Part shown: positions 1-8,952 of the stretch, in pieces
How the letters are laid out: every line of letters begins with the position of its first letter
How positions within the stretch are numbered: the stretch's first letter is position 1
DNA from: Kaustia mangrovi
GTDB lineage: Bacteria; Pseudomonadota; Alphaproteobacteria; Rhizobiales; Im1
Assembly: GCF_015482775.1 (NCBI RefSeq)
Contig: NZ_CP058214.1
Span: 4,144,501 to 4,208,500 of the forward strand
Direction: 5' to 3'
Length of the DNA stretch: 64,000 bases
Made by a program: the position numbers and the translations under genes
Notes under the pieces: model-generated
What the model saw: the letters and a program-made list of their open reading frames with translations, nothing else
Database searches by the model: none
What the model was told of the DNA's origin: nothing

Positions 1-625
1 TCCGGAGCCGCGTATCGGCCTCGTCGGCGATAACGGGTCCGGCAAGAGCACGCTGCTGAGGCTCATGAACGGCCTGCTCCTGCCCGACCGGGGCCGCGTG
101 CTGGTCCATGGTCGCGAAACGGCGCGCCACCGCAAGGACCTGCCGTCCATCGCAGGCTTCATCTTCCAGAATCCGGACCACCAGATCATCTTTCCGACCG
201 TCGTGGAGGAGATCGCCTTCGGTCTGCGCCATCGCGGGTTCGCCCGGCGCGAGGCGGAGCAGCGCGCCACCGCGCTCCTGGAGGAGACCGGGCGCGGAGA
301 TTGGGCGGACCGGCCCGTGCACGAGCTGTCCCAGGGCGAGAAACAGCTCGTCTGCATCCTCTCCGTGCTTGCCATGGAGCCCCGCGTCATCCTGCTGGAC
401 GAGCCCTTCTCCAGCCTCGATCTCGTGACCCGCGAGGCGATGGCGCGGAGGGTCCGGCGTCTCGACCAGCAGGTCGTGATGGCGAGCCACGAGCTCGACA
501 TGATCGCCGATTTCGACCGGGTGGTCTGGCTCGAGCGCGGCCGGGTCCGCGCCGACGGCACGCCGGGAGAGGTGCTCGCCGCCTATCGCCGCCATGCGCG
601 CGAGGCCGGGGAGGTCATGGCATGA
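1..625 (+). CDS. bioM: Biotin ECF transporter ATP-binding subunit BioM (5' end outside the window)
   Basis: This is the cytoplasmic ATPase that powers the energy-coupling-factor biotin importer together with BioN and BioY. The frame is open from base 2, so the start codon and roughly the first 20 residues lie outside the window; 207 residues are visible. All ABC motifs can be read: Walker [10 protein letters not shown], a Q-loop in FQNPDHQ, a signature variant LSQGE, Walker B VILLDEP with the following SSLD, and the switch histidine in MASHELD. The stop overlaps the bioN start (ATGA at 622-625), and the bioY gene two positions downstream identifies the substrate. Assignment as BioM rather than another ECF ATPase rests on this context. 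Confidence 0.93.
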   Translation, partial: PEPRIGLVGDNGSGKSTLLRLMNGLLLPDRGRVLVHGRETARHRKDLPSIAGFIFQNPDHQIIFPTVVEEIAFGLRHRGFARREAEQRATALLEETGRGDWADRPVHELSQGEKQLVCILSVLAMEPRVILLDEPFSSLDLVTREAMARRVRRLDQQVVMASHELDMIADFDRVVWLERGRVRADGTPGEVLAAYRRHAREAGEVMA

Positions 626-1230
626 TCAGTCTCTATCTCTGGCCGCCCGGCTGGGCGCACAGGATCCCCGCGGGCTGGAAGCTCCTGGCCCTGGCCATCG
701 TCGGGGGCGTTATCTCCGTCACGGGCGATCCGGCCTGGCTTGCCGCGGCGCTTGCTGGCGTCGTCGCGCTCTATGCCTCGCTGGGCCTGCGCGCCCTGAA
801 GGAGATCCGGCGCCTTGCGCCGCTTCTCCCCATCCTCGTGGCGATTGCCGGGTTCCACGCCGTGCTCGGCAACTGGCTGGACGGCGTCGTCGTCGTGGAA
901 CGGCTCGCGGTCATGGTGCTCGTGGCCAATGCCGTGACCATGACGACGCGCATGAGCGACATGCTCGATATCGTCTCGACGGTGCTCAAGCCGCTCGCGC
1001 GGGTCGGCGTGCCCGTTCCGGCGGTCGCCTTCGCGATCTCGCTGGTGGTGCGCTTCGTGCCCGTGTTGCTCAATCTTTGGCAGGACCGCGCCGAGGCCCA
1101 CAGGGCGCGGACCGGCAAGCGGCCGTCATGGCGCGCGCTCGGCAGCTTCTTCCTCGATGCGGTGCGGCTTGCCGACCGGGTCGCGGAGAGTGTCGACGCG
1201 CGCGGCGGGCTGCCGGTCCTGCCGGCGTGA
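622..1230 (+). CDS. bioN: Biotin ECF transporter transmembrane subunit BioN (EcfT family)
   Basis: BioN is the membrane scaffold (T component) that couples ATP hydrolysis by BioM to the substrate-binding protein BioY. The product has 202 residues, usual for the short BioN branch of the family. It shows several hydrophobic segments in the first 150 residues and a basic C-terminal part with the Ala-Arg-Gly coupling motif near the end (ESVDARGG). The ATG at 622 overlaps the bioM stop as ATGA, so translational coupling is likely. Longer upstream extensions of this frame lie inside bioM and are not real. Confidence 0.92.
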   Translation: MISLYLWPPGWAHRIPAGWKLLALAIVGGVISVTGDPAWLAAALAGVVALYASLGLRALKEIRRLAPLLPILVAIAGFHAVLGNWLDGVVVVERLAVMVLVANAVTMTTRMSDMLDIVSTVLKPLARVGVPVPAVAFAISLVVRFVPVLLNLWQDRAEAHRARTGKRPSWRALGSFFLDAVRLADRVAESVDARGGLPVLPA

Positions 1231-1259
1231 CAGTCAGGATCAGGAGGAAAGTCGATCCC

Positions 1260-1835
1260 ATGTCCATCTCGACCCGCTCGCTCGTTCATATCGCGCTCTA
1301 TGCCGCCCTCGTGGGTGCGCTCGGCCTGTTTCCACGCATCGACATTCCGGTCGCCGGCGGTGTGCCGATCACCGCGCAGACGCTCGGCGTCATGATGGCC
1401 GGCATCATGCTCGGCGCGTGGCGCGGCGGTCTCGCGCTCGTTCTGTTCCTGATCGCGGTGGCGGTCGGCCTGCCGCTCCTGGCCGGCGGACGCGGCGGTC
1501 TCGGCGTGTTCTTCGGGCCATCGGTCGGCTTCCTGATCGGCTGGCCCCTGGGCGCCTTCGTGGCGGGCCTCATCATGGAGCGCACGCGGCGCTGGGGCGT
1601 GTTCCCGGCGGCGTTCACCGCGGCCATTCTGGGCGGCATCGTTGCGGTCTACGCCATCGGCGTGCCGATGCTCGCCTACAAGACCGACATGACGCTGGGC
1701 CAGGCGTTCCTCGCCTCCGCGGTCTTCCTGCCGGGCGATACGCTGAAGGCGCTGATCGCCGGGCTTGTCGCCGATTTCCTGGCGCGCGGCTATCCGTCCG
1801 CACTCATGTCGCGGAGTGCGCCGTCCAGGCCATGA
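1260..1835 (+). CDS. bioY: Biotin transporter substrate-binding protein BioY
   Basis: BioY is the high-affinity biotin-binding S component in the inner membrane; it works with BioMN and in some bacteria alone. The 191-residue product is very hydrophobic with about six membrane segments. It carries the family pattern near the N-terminus (VPITAQTLGVMMAG) and the glycine-rich loop around LLAGGRGGLGVFFGPSVGF. The ATG at 1260 is preceded by AGGAGGAA, a strong ribosome site 29 bases after the bioN stop. The stop overlaps the next gene by ATGA (1832-1835). Confidence 0.95.
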   Translation: MSISTRSLVHIALYAALVGALGLFPRIDIPVAGGVPITAQTLGVMMAGIMLGAWRGGLALVLFLIAVAVGLPLLAGGRGGLGVFFGPSVGFLIGWPLGAFVAGLIMERTRRWGVFPAAFTAAILGGIVAVYAIGVPMLAYKTDMTLGQAFLASAVFLPGDTLKALIAGLVADFLARGYPSALMSRSAPSRP

Positions 1836-3313
1836 CGACGGTTGCCGCGCCGCTCGACGCCCTTGCCCGGGAGGCGCCCGGCGCCCCGGCGCTCACCGTC
1901 GGGGGCACGACCCTCGCGCGGCGCGACCTCGCCGCGACGCTGAAGCGCCTGGAGGGGGCGGTCGCAGCCCGCACGGCGCCGGGCGAGACCGTGGCGCTCG
2001 TCCTGCCCAACGGCTTCGCCCTGGCGCTCCTCTTCCTCGCCTGCGCCCGCACGGGCCGCGTGGCCGCCGTGCTCGACCGTGAATGGACACACCACGAGCG
2101 CGATGGTGTGCTCGCCGCCCTCGCGCCCCGTCTCGTCATCGCGGAGGAGGGCAATGCGGACATTCTCATGCCCTCCGGCGTGGGCCCCGAAGCCGTCGTC
2201 GCCGCCCTCGCACCGGACGGGGAGGGGGCGCCATGCCCGCCCCGCCCGCAGGACGCCTTCTATATCGGCTTCACCTCGGGCACGACGGGGCTCCCCAAGG
2301 GATACCGCCGCAGCCACGCCTCCTGGGTGGCGAGCTTCGAGGCGGGCGCGCGCGAATTCGCCATCGGCCCGCAGGACCATGTGCTGGCGCCGGGGGCCTT
2401 TACCCACTCGCTCTTCCTCTACGCTCTCGTCGACGGCCTGCAGCGGGGCGCCCATGTGACGGCGCTCGAACGCTTCCGCCCCCGCGCCGCGGTGGAGCGG
2501 CTCGCGGCCGGCGATGTGTCGGTGCTCTACGGGGTGCCGACCCAGCTTCGCCTCGTTCTGGAGGCCGCGCGCGGCAGGCGCTTTCCGTCGGTCCGCCTGA
2601 TCCTCTCAAGCGGCGCGAAATGGCCGGCCGATCTCGGTGCCGAGGTCGCGCGCATCTTCCCCGGGGCGCGGCATGCGGAGTTCTACGGGGCCTCCGAACT
2701 CTCCTTCGTCGCGCTCGCCCGCAGCGGCGAGCCCGTGCCGGAGGGTTCCGTCGGACGGCCCTTTCCGGAGGTCGCGGTCACGATACGCGGTCCCGACGGC
2801 GCCAGCCTTCCGCCGGGGCGGGTCGGGCGGATCCATGTGGAGAGCCCCTTCCTGTTCGACGGCTATGCGGTCGGCGGCGGGGAGGGCGCCCTGCATCGCC
2901 ACGGCAAGGCCCTGTCCGTCGGCGATCACGGCTGGCTGGACGAGGCGGGCTGGCTGTTCCTGGCGGGACGCGAGGGGCGCATGCTGGTGACCTCCGGCGT
3001 CAATGTCTATGCCGAGGAGGTGGAGCGCGTGCTTGAGAGCCATCCGGGCGTGGCTGCCGCCGTCGCGCTCGGCGAGCCGGACCGGCTGCGCGGCACCCGG
3101 CTCGTCGCCGTCGTCAGGCCAGGCGACGAGGCGCACCCGCCGGCCGCTTCCGCCCTGCGCGCCCATTGCCGCGACCGCCTCGCCGAGGCCAAGCGCCCGC
3201 GCCGGTTCCTCATGGCCCGCCGCTGGCCCCTGACGCGCTCGGGCAAGACGGATGCCGCCACGCTGGCCGACATGCTGGCGCGGTCCGATCCGGCGCTGGA
3301 GCCGCTGCCATGA
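1832..3313 (+). CDS. Acyl-CoA/AMP-forming ligase in the biotin-uptake operon
   Basis: This 493-residue protein belongs to the ANL superfamily, which activates a carboxylate as acyl-AMP and usually transfers it to CoA. Visible motifs are the phosphate loop GFTSGTTGLPKG near residue 147, YGASE near 283, the hinge region LSVGDHGWLDEAG near 364, GREGRMLVTSGVNVYAEEVE, and the C-terminal catalytic lysine in LTRSGKT near 471. It begins inside the bioY stop (ATGA) and ends inside the start of the thiolase (ATGA), so five genes form one coupled unit. The substrate cannot be read from sequence. A biotin-precursor dicarboxylate such as pimelate is an inference from the neighbours only. Confidence 0.85.
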   Translation: MTTVAAPLDALAREAPGAPALTVGGTTLARRDLAATLKRLEGAVAARTAPGETVALVLPNGFALALLFLACARTGRVAAVLDREWTHHERDGVLAALAPRLVIAEEGNADILMPSGVGPEAVVAALAPDGEGAPCPPRPQDAFYIGFTSGTTGLPKGYRRSHASWVASFEAGAREFAIGPQDHVLAPGAFTHSLFLYALVDGLQRGAHVTALERFRPRAAVERLAAGDVSVLYGVPTQLRLVLEAARGRRFPSVRLILSSGAKWPADLGAEVARIFPGARHAEFYGASELSFVALARSGEPVPEGSVGRPFPEVAVTIRGPDGASLPPGRVGRIHVESPFLFDGYAVGGGEGALHRHGKALSVGDHGWLDEAGWLFLAGREGRMLVTSGVNVYAEEVERVLESHPGVAAAVALGEPDRLRGTRLVAVVRPGDEAHPPAASALRAHCRDRLAEAKRPRRFLMARRWPLTRSGKTDAATLADMLARSDPALEPLP

Positions 3314-4578
3314 CGGTCCGGCCCGTCATCGCCGCGGCCAGGCGCACGGCGGTCGCCCCGCGCGGCGGCGCGTTCGCGCATCTCGGCGTCGATGCGCTCG
3401 CCGCACCGGTCATCGCGGCCTGCCTCGCCGATGCCGGGCTTGCGCCGGGCGATGTGGACCATGTGGTGCTCGGCAACGGGCTCTATGGCGGCGGCAATCC
3501 CGCGCGGTTCGCGAGCCTCGGCGCCGGCCTGCCGGAAACGGTGCCCGCCCTGACCTTCGATACGCAATGCTGCGCGGGGCTCGACGCCATTGCGCTTGCC
3601 GCCCGGCTCGTCGCCAGCGGGGCCGCGGAAACCGTCCTTGCCGGCGGTGTGGAGAGCTGGAGCCGCGCACCGATCCGCATGACGAGGCCGATTGCCGGGG
3701 AGGCTCCGGTCGCCTACGACCGCCCGCCCTTCGCGCCGGATGCGGCGAAGGATGTCGACATGACGGACGCCGCCGCCGCGCTCGCGGCTGCCCATGGCGT
3801 CACCCGCAAGGCCCAGGAAGCCTTCGCGGTGGAAAGCCACCGCCGCGCGCTCGCCGCACAGGGCGCGGGCCGGTTTGCGGGCGAGATCGTCGCGCAGGAC
3901 CTGCCGCTTGGCTCGGATGCTTTCACGCGCAGATTGACGCCGGCGCTCTGCGCGCGCCTGCCCGCGATTGGCGGATCCACGCACCATGGAGAACGCTCAC
4001 CCCCTCACCCGGCGCCTGGCCGATCCGCCTCGTTTTCCCTCTCCCCTGGCGGGAGAGGGAGGGACCCAGCGCCGGAAGGCGATGGGACGGTGAGGGGGCT
4101 CGCCCTGGCTGGGACACAGGACTGTGCGATCACCGCGGCGACGGCGGCCGTGGAGGCGGATGCCGCGGCGGTCGTGGTGGTGACGTCCAGGCGGCGCGCA
4201 CCGCAGGGATTGGGGATCGTCGATGCGATCTCGCTCGGCGGCGATCCGGCCATGCCGGCCCTTGCGCCGGTGCCGGCCATCGCCGCACTTCTGGAGCGCA
4301 ACGGGCTTGTGCCCGTCGATCTCGCGGCGGTGGAGCTGATGGAAGCCTATGCCGCCCAGGCGATGGTCGACATCTGCGAGACGGGGCTCGATCCCTCCCG
4401 GGTCAATCGCTGTGGCGGGGCGCTCGCGCGCGGCCATCCGATCGGTGCGTCGGGCGCCATCCTCGCCGTGCGCCTGTGGCATGAGCTGGCCGGGGAGGGC
4501 CCGGGCGCCATCGGCCTTGCCGCCATTGCCGGCGCCGGCGGACTGGCGAGCGCCATGCTGATCCGGCGCGAGCGTTGA
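3310..4578 (+). CDS. Divergent thiolase with an in-frame palindromic-repeat insertion
   Basis: The product is a thiolase-superfamily protein of 422 residues. The nucleophilic cysteine is present (QCCAGLDA, Cys88), as is the histidine of GHPIGASGA (His376). The usual Asn of NEAFAAQ is replaced (MEAYAAQ, Met344), and the last cysteine motif (normally CIGGG) reads AIAGAGG without cysteine. Residues 231-263 are encoded by a palindromic repeat (4000-4098) of exactly 99 nt; without it the protein would have the normal length of about 389. The start overlaps the ligase stop as ATGA. Ordinary acetyl-CoA acetyltransferase activity is doubtful; a condensing or thioester-cleaving role on the ligase product is inferred. 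The gene could also be decaying. Confidence 0.8.
   Translation: MTVRPVIAAARRTAVAPRGGAFAHLGVDALAAPVIAACLADAGLAPGDVDHVVLGNGLYGGGNPARFASLGAGLPETVPALTFDTQCCAGLDAIALAARLVASGAAETVLAGGVESWSRAPIRMTRPIAGEAPVAYDRPPFAPDAAKDVDMTDAAAALAAAHGVTRKAQEAFAVESHRRALAAQGAGRFAGEIVAQDLPLGSDAFTRRLTPALCARLPAIGGSTHHGERSPPHPAPGRSASFSLSPGGRGRDPAPEGDGTVRGLALAGTQDCAITAATAAVEADAAAVVVVTSRRRAPQGLGIVDAISLGGDPAMPALAPVPAIAALLERNGLVPVDLAAVELMEAYAAQAMVDICETGLDPSRVNRCGGALARGHPIGASGAILAVRLWHELAGEGPGAIGLAAIAGAGGLASAMLIRRER
4000..4098. repeat. Palindromic repeat element inside the thiolase gene
   Basis: The outer 10-bp arms (4000-4009 and 4089-4098) are perfect inverted repeats of the type CCCCCTCACC/GGTGAGGGGG. The centre is a perfect 10-bp stem TCCCTCTCCC (4036-4045) and GGGAGAGGGA (4051-4060) with loop CTGGC. 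The same motifs occur in the intergenic elements at 11368-11500, so this is a dispersed family. Its 99-nt length keeps the host frame open. Confidence 0.85.
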
Positions 4579-4678
4579 ACGCGCGTGGAGAAACCATTAA
4601 ACCATTGGGGGAAGACAGTCCGGTTGCATCCCTCGTCACACCGTTCGCAACGAGTTCAAGCTGCAAGGAAACCATGCC

Positions 4679-6181
4679 ATGAAGATCAAGTTCGCAAGGC
4701 CGGCTCCGCCGACCTCCGGTGTCCTCGTCCTTCTCGCCGGCGAGGGGGGCAAGCTCGGGCCCTTTGCAACTGAGATCGACAGGGCGACCGACGGCCAGAT
4801 CGCGCGGGCGATGAAGGCGGCAGGCTTCGAGGGCAAGCGCGAGAAGGTGCTCGACATCGTCGCGCCGGCCGGGCTGAAGCTCGACCGGATCGTCGTGGTC
4901 GGCGCCGGCAAGCCGGGCGAGCTCGCCGCGGCCGATCTGGAAATGATCGGCGGGGCGGCCATGGGTGCCGTGGCGTCCGGGACCGCCAAGGATGCCGCCA
5001 TCGCCGTCGACATCGATACCGGCGATGCCGTGAAGGCGGAGGAGGCCGCGGCCCTCATCGCCTCCGGCGCGCTTCTGCGCAGCTACAGCTTCGACAAGTA
5101 CAAGTCCAAGGCGACCAGGGAGAAGGGAGCGAGGAAGACTCCGCCGAAGGCCCTGACCGTGATGACCGCGGCCACCGTGGCGGCGGCCAGGAAGGCCTTC
5201 GCGCCGCTCGACGCCATCGGCGGCGGCGTGGCGCTTGCCCGCGACCTCGTGAACGAGCCGGCGAATGTGCTCGACCCCGTCGCCTTCGCCAAGCAGGCCA
5301 AGGCGCTGGAGAAGCTCGGCGTGGAGGTGGAGATCCTCGAGCCCAAGCAGCTTGAGAAGCTCGGCATGCGCGCCCTGCTCGCCGTCGGCCAGGGTTCGGC
5401 CAACGAGTCCCGCGTCGCGGTGATGATGTGGAATGGCGGCAAGAAGAAGGACAAGCCCGTCGCCTTCATCGGCAAGGGCGTGACCTTCGATACGGGCGGC
5501 ATCTCCATCAAGCCCGCGGGCGGCATGCAGGACATGAAGGGCGACATGGGCGGTGCGGCCTGCGTGACGGGCCTCATGCATGCGCTCGCCGCGCGCAAGG
5601 CCAAGGTCAACGCGGTGGGCGTCATCGGCCTTGTGGAGAACATGCCCGACGGCAACGCCCAGCGCCCCGGCGACATCGTCACCTCCATGTCCGGCCAGAC
5701 CATCGAGATCCAGAACACGGATGCGGAGGGCCGGCTGGTGCTCGCCGACATCCTCTGGTATGCGCAGGACCGGTTCAAGCCGCAGTTCATGGTCAACCTC
5801 GCGACGCTGACGGGCGCGATCCTCGTCGCGCTCGGCAAGGAGCATGCGGGTCTGTTCTCCAACAACGACGCGCTCGCCGACCGGCTGTTCGCCTCCGGGG
5901 CGGCCACGCGCGAGAAGGTCTGGCGCATGCCGCTCGGGCCGGAATACGACAAGCTCATCGATTCCGACTTCGCGGACATGAAGAATGTCGGCGGCCGCAA
6001 TGCCGGCTCGATCACCGCCGGCCAGTTCCTCCAGCGCTTCGTCAACGACACGCCCTGGGCCCATCTCGACGTCGCCGGCACGGCGATGGACAGTCCCAAG
6101 ACCGCGATCAGCCAGAGCTGGGCGTCGGGCTGGGGCGTTCGGCTGCTTAACCATCTCGTCGCCGAGCACTACGAGAAATAG
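4679..6181 (+). CDS. pepA: Leucyl aminopeptidase (M17 family)
   Basis: This cytosolic di-metal exopeptidase removes N-terminal amino acids from peptides; some homologues also bind DNA. The 500-residue length fits the family. The N-terminal domain is followed by the catalytic domain with the metal-binding lysine and aspartate in [10 protein letters not shown] and the M17 signature NTDAEGRL at about residues 346-353. The ATG at 4679 has AAGGAAA seven bases upstream. It stands alone, about 100 bp after the biotin operon. In related genomes pepA lies beside holC; here about 2.8 kb with two transport/stress genes separates them. Confidence 0.95.
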   Translation: MKIKFARPAPPTSGVLVLLAGEGGKLGPFATEIDRATDGQIARAMKAAGFEGKREKVLDIVAPAGLKLDRIVVVGAGKPGELAAADLEMIGGAAMGAVASGTAKDAAIAVDIDTGDAVKAEEAAALIASGALLRSYSFDKYKSKATREKGARKTPPKALTVMTAATVAAARKAFAPLDAIGGGVALARDLVNEPANVLDPVAFAKQAKALEKLGVEVEILEPKQLEKLGMRALLAVGQGSANESRVAVMMWNGGKKKDKPVAFIGKGVTFDTGGISIKPAGGMQDMKGDMGGAACVTGLMHALAARKAKVNAVGVIGLVENMPDGNAQRPGDIVTSMSGQTIEIQNTDAEGRLVLADILWYAQDRFKPQFMVNLATLTGAILVALGKEHAGLFSNNDALADRLFASGAATREKVWRMPLGPEYDKLIDSDFADMKNVGGRNAGSITAGQFLQRFVNDTPWAHLDVAGTAMDSPKTAISQSWASGWGVRLLNHLVAEHYEK

Positions 6182-6680
6182 TCGTCGCGCCGGCGGGCGT
6201 TCCCGGGCGGCCGGATGGCCCGGCCCTCCGGGGGGTGCCCGCCCGTGCCCTTCGTTTTTGACAAATTCGTGACGCTCCCGGCTCCTGCAATGTCGGTGAG
6301 AGCCTATGCCGCCTTGCCGTCCCGTCTACAGTGATGGAGGTGAGGGGCGTTTCGTGCATGCGACGGGCCCCGTATCCAGGAGCGAGGTCGTGGAGTGGCG
6401 TCACATGCCGACCGCAGCCAGACATCGCCATCGCCCGGAGCACCCGGGGCGCTCCGCATGCCGGGAAACATGCGGCAGATGCCGCCGGCGACCGTCTCCG
6501 ATTGTCAACACCTCAATGAACAAAGGACAAAAGTGCTGGGGCATGCCCTAGCCCAAGTCATTTACATGCATTAACGTGACCATGCGTTTTACGAGCGGGG
6601 CAGGGGAACGGAACCGGCGGCGTATAGTGTGCCCAGTCTGGCCTCCGATGTCCTGTGTACATCTCAAGGGAGAGGTGCCC
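6182..6680. other. Intergenic region between pepA and the UspA gene
   Basis: This 499-bp stretch holds a probable pepA terminator at its left end and the uspA ribosome site (GGGAGAGG) at its right end. Short open frames inside it have no convincing ribosome site or protein-like composition. A consensus -35 hexamer TTGACA follows the terminator but lacks a fitting -10. I could not place the uspA promoter with confidence; a TATAGT near 6626 is the best -10 candidate. A small RNA cannot be excluded. Confidence 0.5.
6204..6259 (+). terminator. Probable pepA terminator
   Basis: A 7-bp outer stem CGGGCGG (6204-6210) and CCGCCCG (6239-6245) encloses a second pairing CCGG/CCGG, and a run of five T follows at 6255-6259. 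The gap between stem and T-run makes it imperfect. Confidence 0.45.
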
Positions 6681-7094
6681 ATGTACCAAACAATAATGGT
6701 GCCGGTAGATCTGGCGCATGTCGAAAGGCTGGACAAGGCCCTGAAGACGGCGGCAGATCTGGCAAAGCACTATGGCGCGTCGGTCTGTTACGTCGGGGTT
6801 TCTACGGCGCAGCCCGGGGCCGTGGCCCATACGCCGCGGGAGTTTGCCGAAAAGCTCGAGCAGTTCGGCAAGGAGGAGGCGCAGAAGCGCGACGTGCAGG
6901 CGACCACCAAGGCCGTGATGAGCCACGATCCCTCGATCGATCTCGACGACACGCTCATGAAGGCCGTGAAGGAGACCTGTGCCGACCTGGTGGTCATGGC
7001 GTCCCACACGCCCGGCCTGCCGGAGCACATCTTCGCGTCGAATGCGGGCTATATGGCCTCGCATGCCGACGTGTCGGTCTTCGTGGTGCGCTAA
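6681..7094 (+). CDS. Universal stress protein (UspA family)
   Basis: This is a single-domain Usp of 137 residues with the family opening YQTIMVPVDLAH and the late DLVVMASHTPGL strand. The nucleotide-binding stretch near the C-terminus (GLPEHIFASNAGYMASHA) lacks the canonical G-2X-G-9X-G-Ser pattern, so ATP binding cannot be assumed. The ATG at 6681 has GGGAGAGG upstream. It lies 98 bp before a BCCT transporter. Usp proteins encoded next to osmolyte transporters, as TeaD is with TeaABC, can modulate uptake; a similar role is inferred here. Confidence 0.88.
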   Translation: MYQTIMVPVDLAHVERLDKALKTAADLAKHYGASVCYVGVSTAQPGAVAHTPREFAEKLEQFGKEEAQKRDVQATTKAVMSHDPSIDLDDTLMKAVKETCADLVVMASHTPGLPEHIFASNAGYMASHADVSVFVVR

Positions 7095-7192
7095 GACCCG
7101 AAGCAGTCTCGAGACCCCGCGCGGGCCCGTTGGGGAAAGCCCGCCAGCGCTGAGAAACCCGGGGTCTGGAAGGGGAAACATGCGGAGCTGTC

Positions 7193-8833
7193 ATGTCTGA
7201 CACAGGAAATCCCGCGCCGGAAGGCGCCGCTGATATCATCGAGACCGATTACGAGATCGGTCAGGACAACGTTCAACCCCAGATCGGCCCGTTCGGCATG
7301 GACATCCATAACCCGGTGTTCATGATCTCCGGCCTGACGATCATCGCATTCGTGATCTTCACCCTGATCTTCAGGGCGGAGGCAGCGGAGTTCTTCGGCT
7401 GGCTCAGGCCGTTCCTGACATCGAACTTCGACTGGTTCTTCATCCTTGCCGGCGACATTTTCGTGCTGCTGTGCCTGTTCCTGATCGTCTCGCCCTATGG
7501 CAGCGTCAGGCTGGGTGGTCAGGACGCGACGCCGGACTATTCCTATAGCGGCTGGTTCGCGATGCTGTTCGCCGCCGGCATGGGCATCGGGCTCATGTTC
7601 TACGGGGTGTCGGAGCCGATCTCCCATTTCACCTCGTCATTCGCGGAAGGCGCCGGCTCGCCGGACAGTTGGGCACCGCTTTCCGGCGCGGCCGGCGATG
7701 CGGAAGCCGCCCGCCGCCTGGGCATGGCGGCGACCATCTACCATTGGGGCCTGCATCCCTGGGCGATCTATGCGGTGGTTGCGCTCGCGCTCGCGCTGTT
7801 CGCCTACAACAAGGGCCTGCCGCTCACCGTGCGGTCGATCTTCTACCCGATCTTCGGCGAGAGGGTCTGGGGCTGGACCGGCCATGTCATCGACACGCTG
7901 GCCGTCTTCGCCACCCTGTTCGGGCTGTCGACCTCGCTGGGCTTCGGCGCGGAGCAGGCCAATGCGGGCCTTGAGTTCCTGTTCGGCATTCCGGTCAGCG
8001 ATGCCTCCAAGGTCTTCCTGATCACCGGGATCACGGGCGTCGCGCTCATCTCGGTGGTCGCCGGCCTGGACGCGGGCGTGAAGCGTCTGTCGGAGATCAA
8101 CATGGTGCTCGCCGCGCTGCTGTTGCTCTTCGTGATCGCGGTCGGGCCCACCCTGGTGATCCTCACGGGCTTCTTCGGAAATCTCCTGGCCTATGCGGAA
8201 TACCTGCCGGCGCTCGCCAACCCGTTCGGGCGCACCGACGCCAACTTCTCGCAGGGCTGGACGTCCTTCTACTGGGCGTGGTGGATCTCCTGGTCGCCCT
8301 TCGTGGGCATGTTCATCGCCCGTGTCTCGCGTGGCCGTACGGTCCGGGAGTTCATCACCTGCGTGCTGATCATCCCGTCGGTCGTCTCCGTCCTGTGGAT
8401 GACGGCTTTCGGCGGCACGGCGATCACCCAGATCGTCGCCGACGGCTATCAGGGCGTGGCGGAGGCCGCTCTCGAGCTCAAGCTCTTCATCATGCTGGAG
8501 CAACTGCCGCTCGCCTTCATCACCTCGTTCATCGGAATCGTGCTGGTCATCGTGTTCTTCGTGACCTCGTCGGACTCCGGGTCGCTGGTGATCGACACGA
8601 TCACCGCCGGCGGCAAGGTGGATGCGCCCGTGCCGCAGCGTGTGTTCTGGGCGATATTCGAGGGGCTCGTGGCGATCGCGCTGCTGCTCGGCGGCGGCCT
8701 CGGATCGCTGCAGGCGGCGGCGGTCTCGACCGGCCTGCCCTTCACCTTGGTGCTGCTGCTCGGTTGCTACGCCATCCTCAAGGGGCTTGCGAGCGAGCCG
8801 CGCGGCAAGACGGTGCCGGCGGAAAACCAGTAG
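7193..8833 (+). CDS. BCCT-family betaine/choline/carnitine transporter
   Basis: This is a secondary inner-membrane importer of quaternary ammonium compounds, normally driven by sodium or protons, used for osmoprotection or as a carbon source. The product has 546 residues and about 12 membrane segments. The tryptophan-rich family signature WAWWISWSPFVGMFIARVSR lies near residue 360, and the glycine-rich GMGIGLMFYGVSEP near residue 128. The C-terminal tail is short, without the long regulatory domain of osmosensing BetT types. The start has only a weak GGAG. Substrate cannot be assigned. A strong hairpin follows the stop, so uspA and this gene probably form one transcript. Confidence 0.93.
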   Translation: MSDTGNPAPEGAADIIETDYEIGQDNVQPQIGPFGMDIHNPVFMISGLTIIAFVIFTLIFRAEAAEFFGWLRPFLTSNFDWFFILAGDIFVLLCLFLIVSPYGSVRLGGQDATPDYSYSGWFAMLFAAGMGIGLMFYGVSEPISHFTSSFAEGAGSPDSWAPLSGAAGDAEAARRLGMAATIYHWGLHPWAIYAVVALALALFAYNKGLPLTVRSIFYPIFGERVWGWTGHVIDTLAVFATLFGLSTSLGFGAEQANAGLEFLFGIPVSDASKVFLITGITGVALISVVAGLDAGVKRLSEINMVLAALLLLFVIAVGPTLVILTGFFGNLLAYAEYLPALANPFGRTDANFSQGWTSFYWAWWISWSPFVGMFIARVSRGRTVREFITCVLIIPSVVSVLWMTAFGGTAITQIVADGYQGVAEAALELKLFIMLEQLPLAFITSFIGIVLVIVFFVTSSDSGSLVIDTITAGGKVDAPVPQRVFWAIFEGLVAIALLLGGGLGSLQAAAVSTGLPFTLVLLLGCYAILKGLASEPRGKTVPAENQ

Positions 8834-8843
8834 CCGGATCTAA

Positions 8844-8869
8844 GAGGCGGGGCCCCAAGGCCCCGCCTC
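8844..8869 (+). terminator. Hairpin terminator after the BCCT gene
   Basis: A perfect 11-bp stem GAGGCGGGGCC / GGCCCCGCCTC with loop CCAA starts 10 bases after the stop. There is no T-run, so strong pausing or Rho assistance is assumed. Confidence 0.6.
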
Positions 8870-8875
8870 GCCCCT

Positions 8876-8901
8876 GCATACGGGCGGGTCTGCCCGTATG
8901 C
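8876..8901. other. Second perfect hairpin behind the BCCT terminator
   Basis: A 10-bp perfect inverted repeat GCATACGGGC / GCCCGTATGC with a 6-base loop lies six bases after the first hairpin and 51 bases before holC. It may be a backup terminator or belong to the holC leader. Confidence 0.5.
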
Positions 8902-8952
8902 GGCAGGCGACGCGAACTGCCAGCTTGACGGAAGGCGGCGAATGCCGCTTCC

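Noticed and set aside
6306-6551. An 81-codon open frame between pepA and uspA
   Set aside because: No ribosome site and a composition rich in Arg, His and Cys without pattern.
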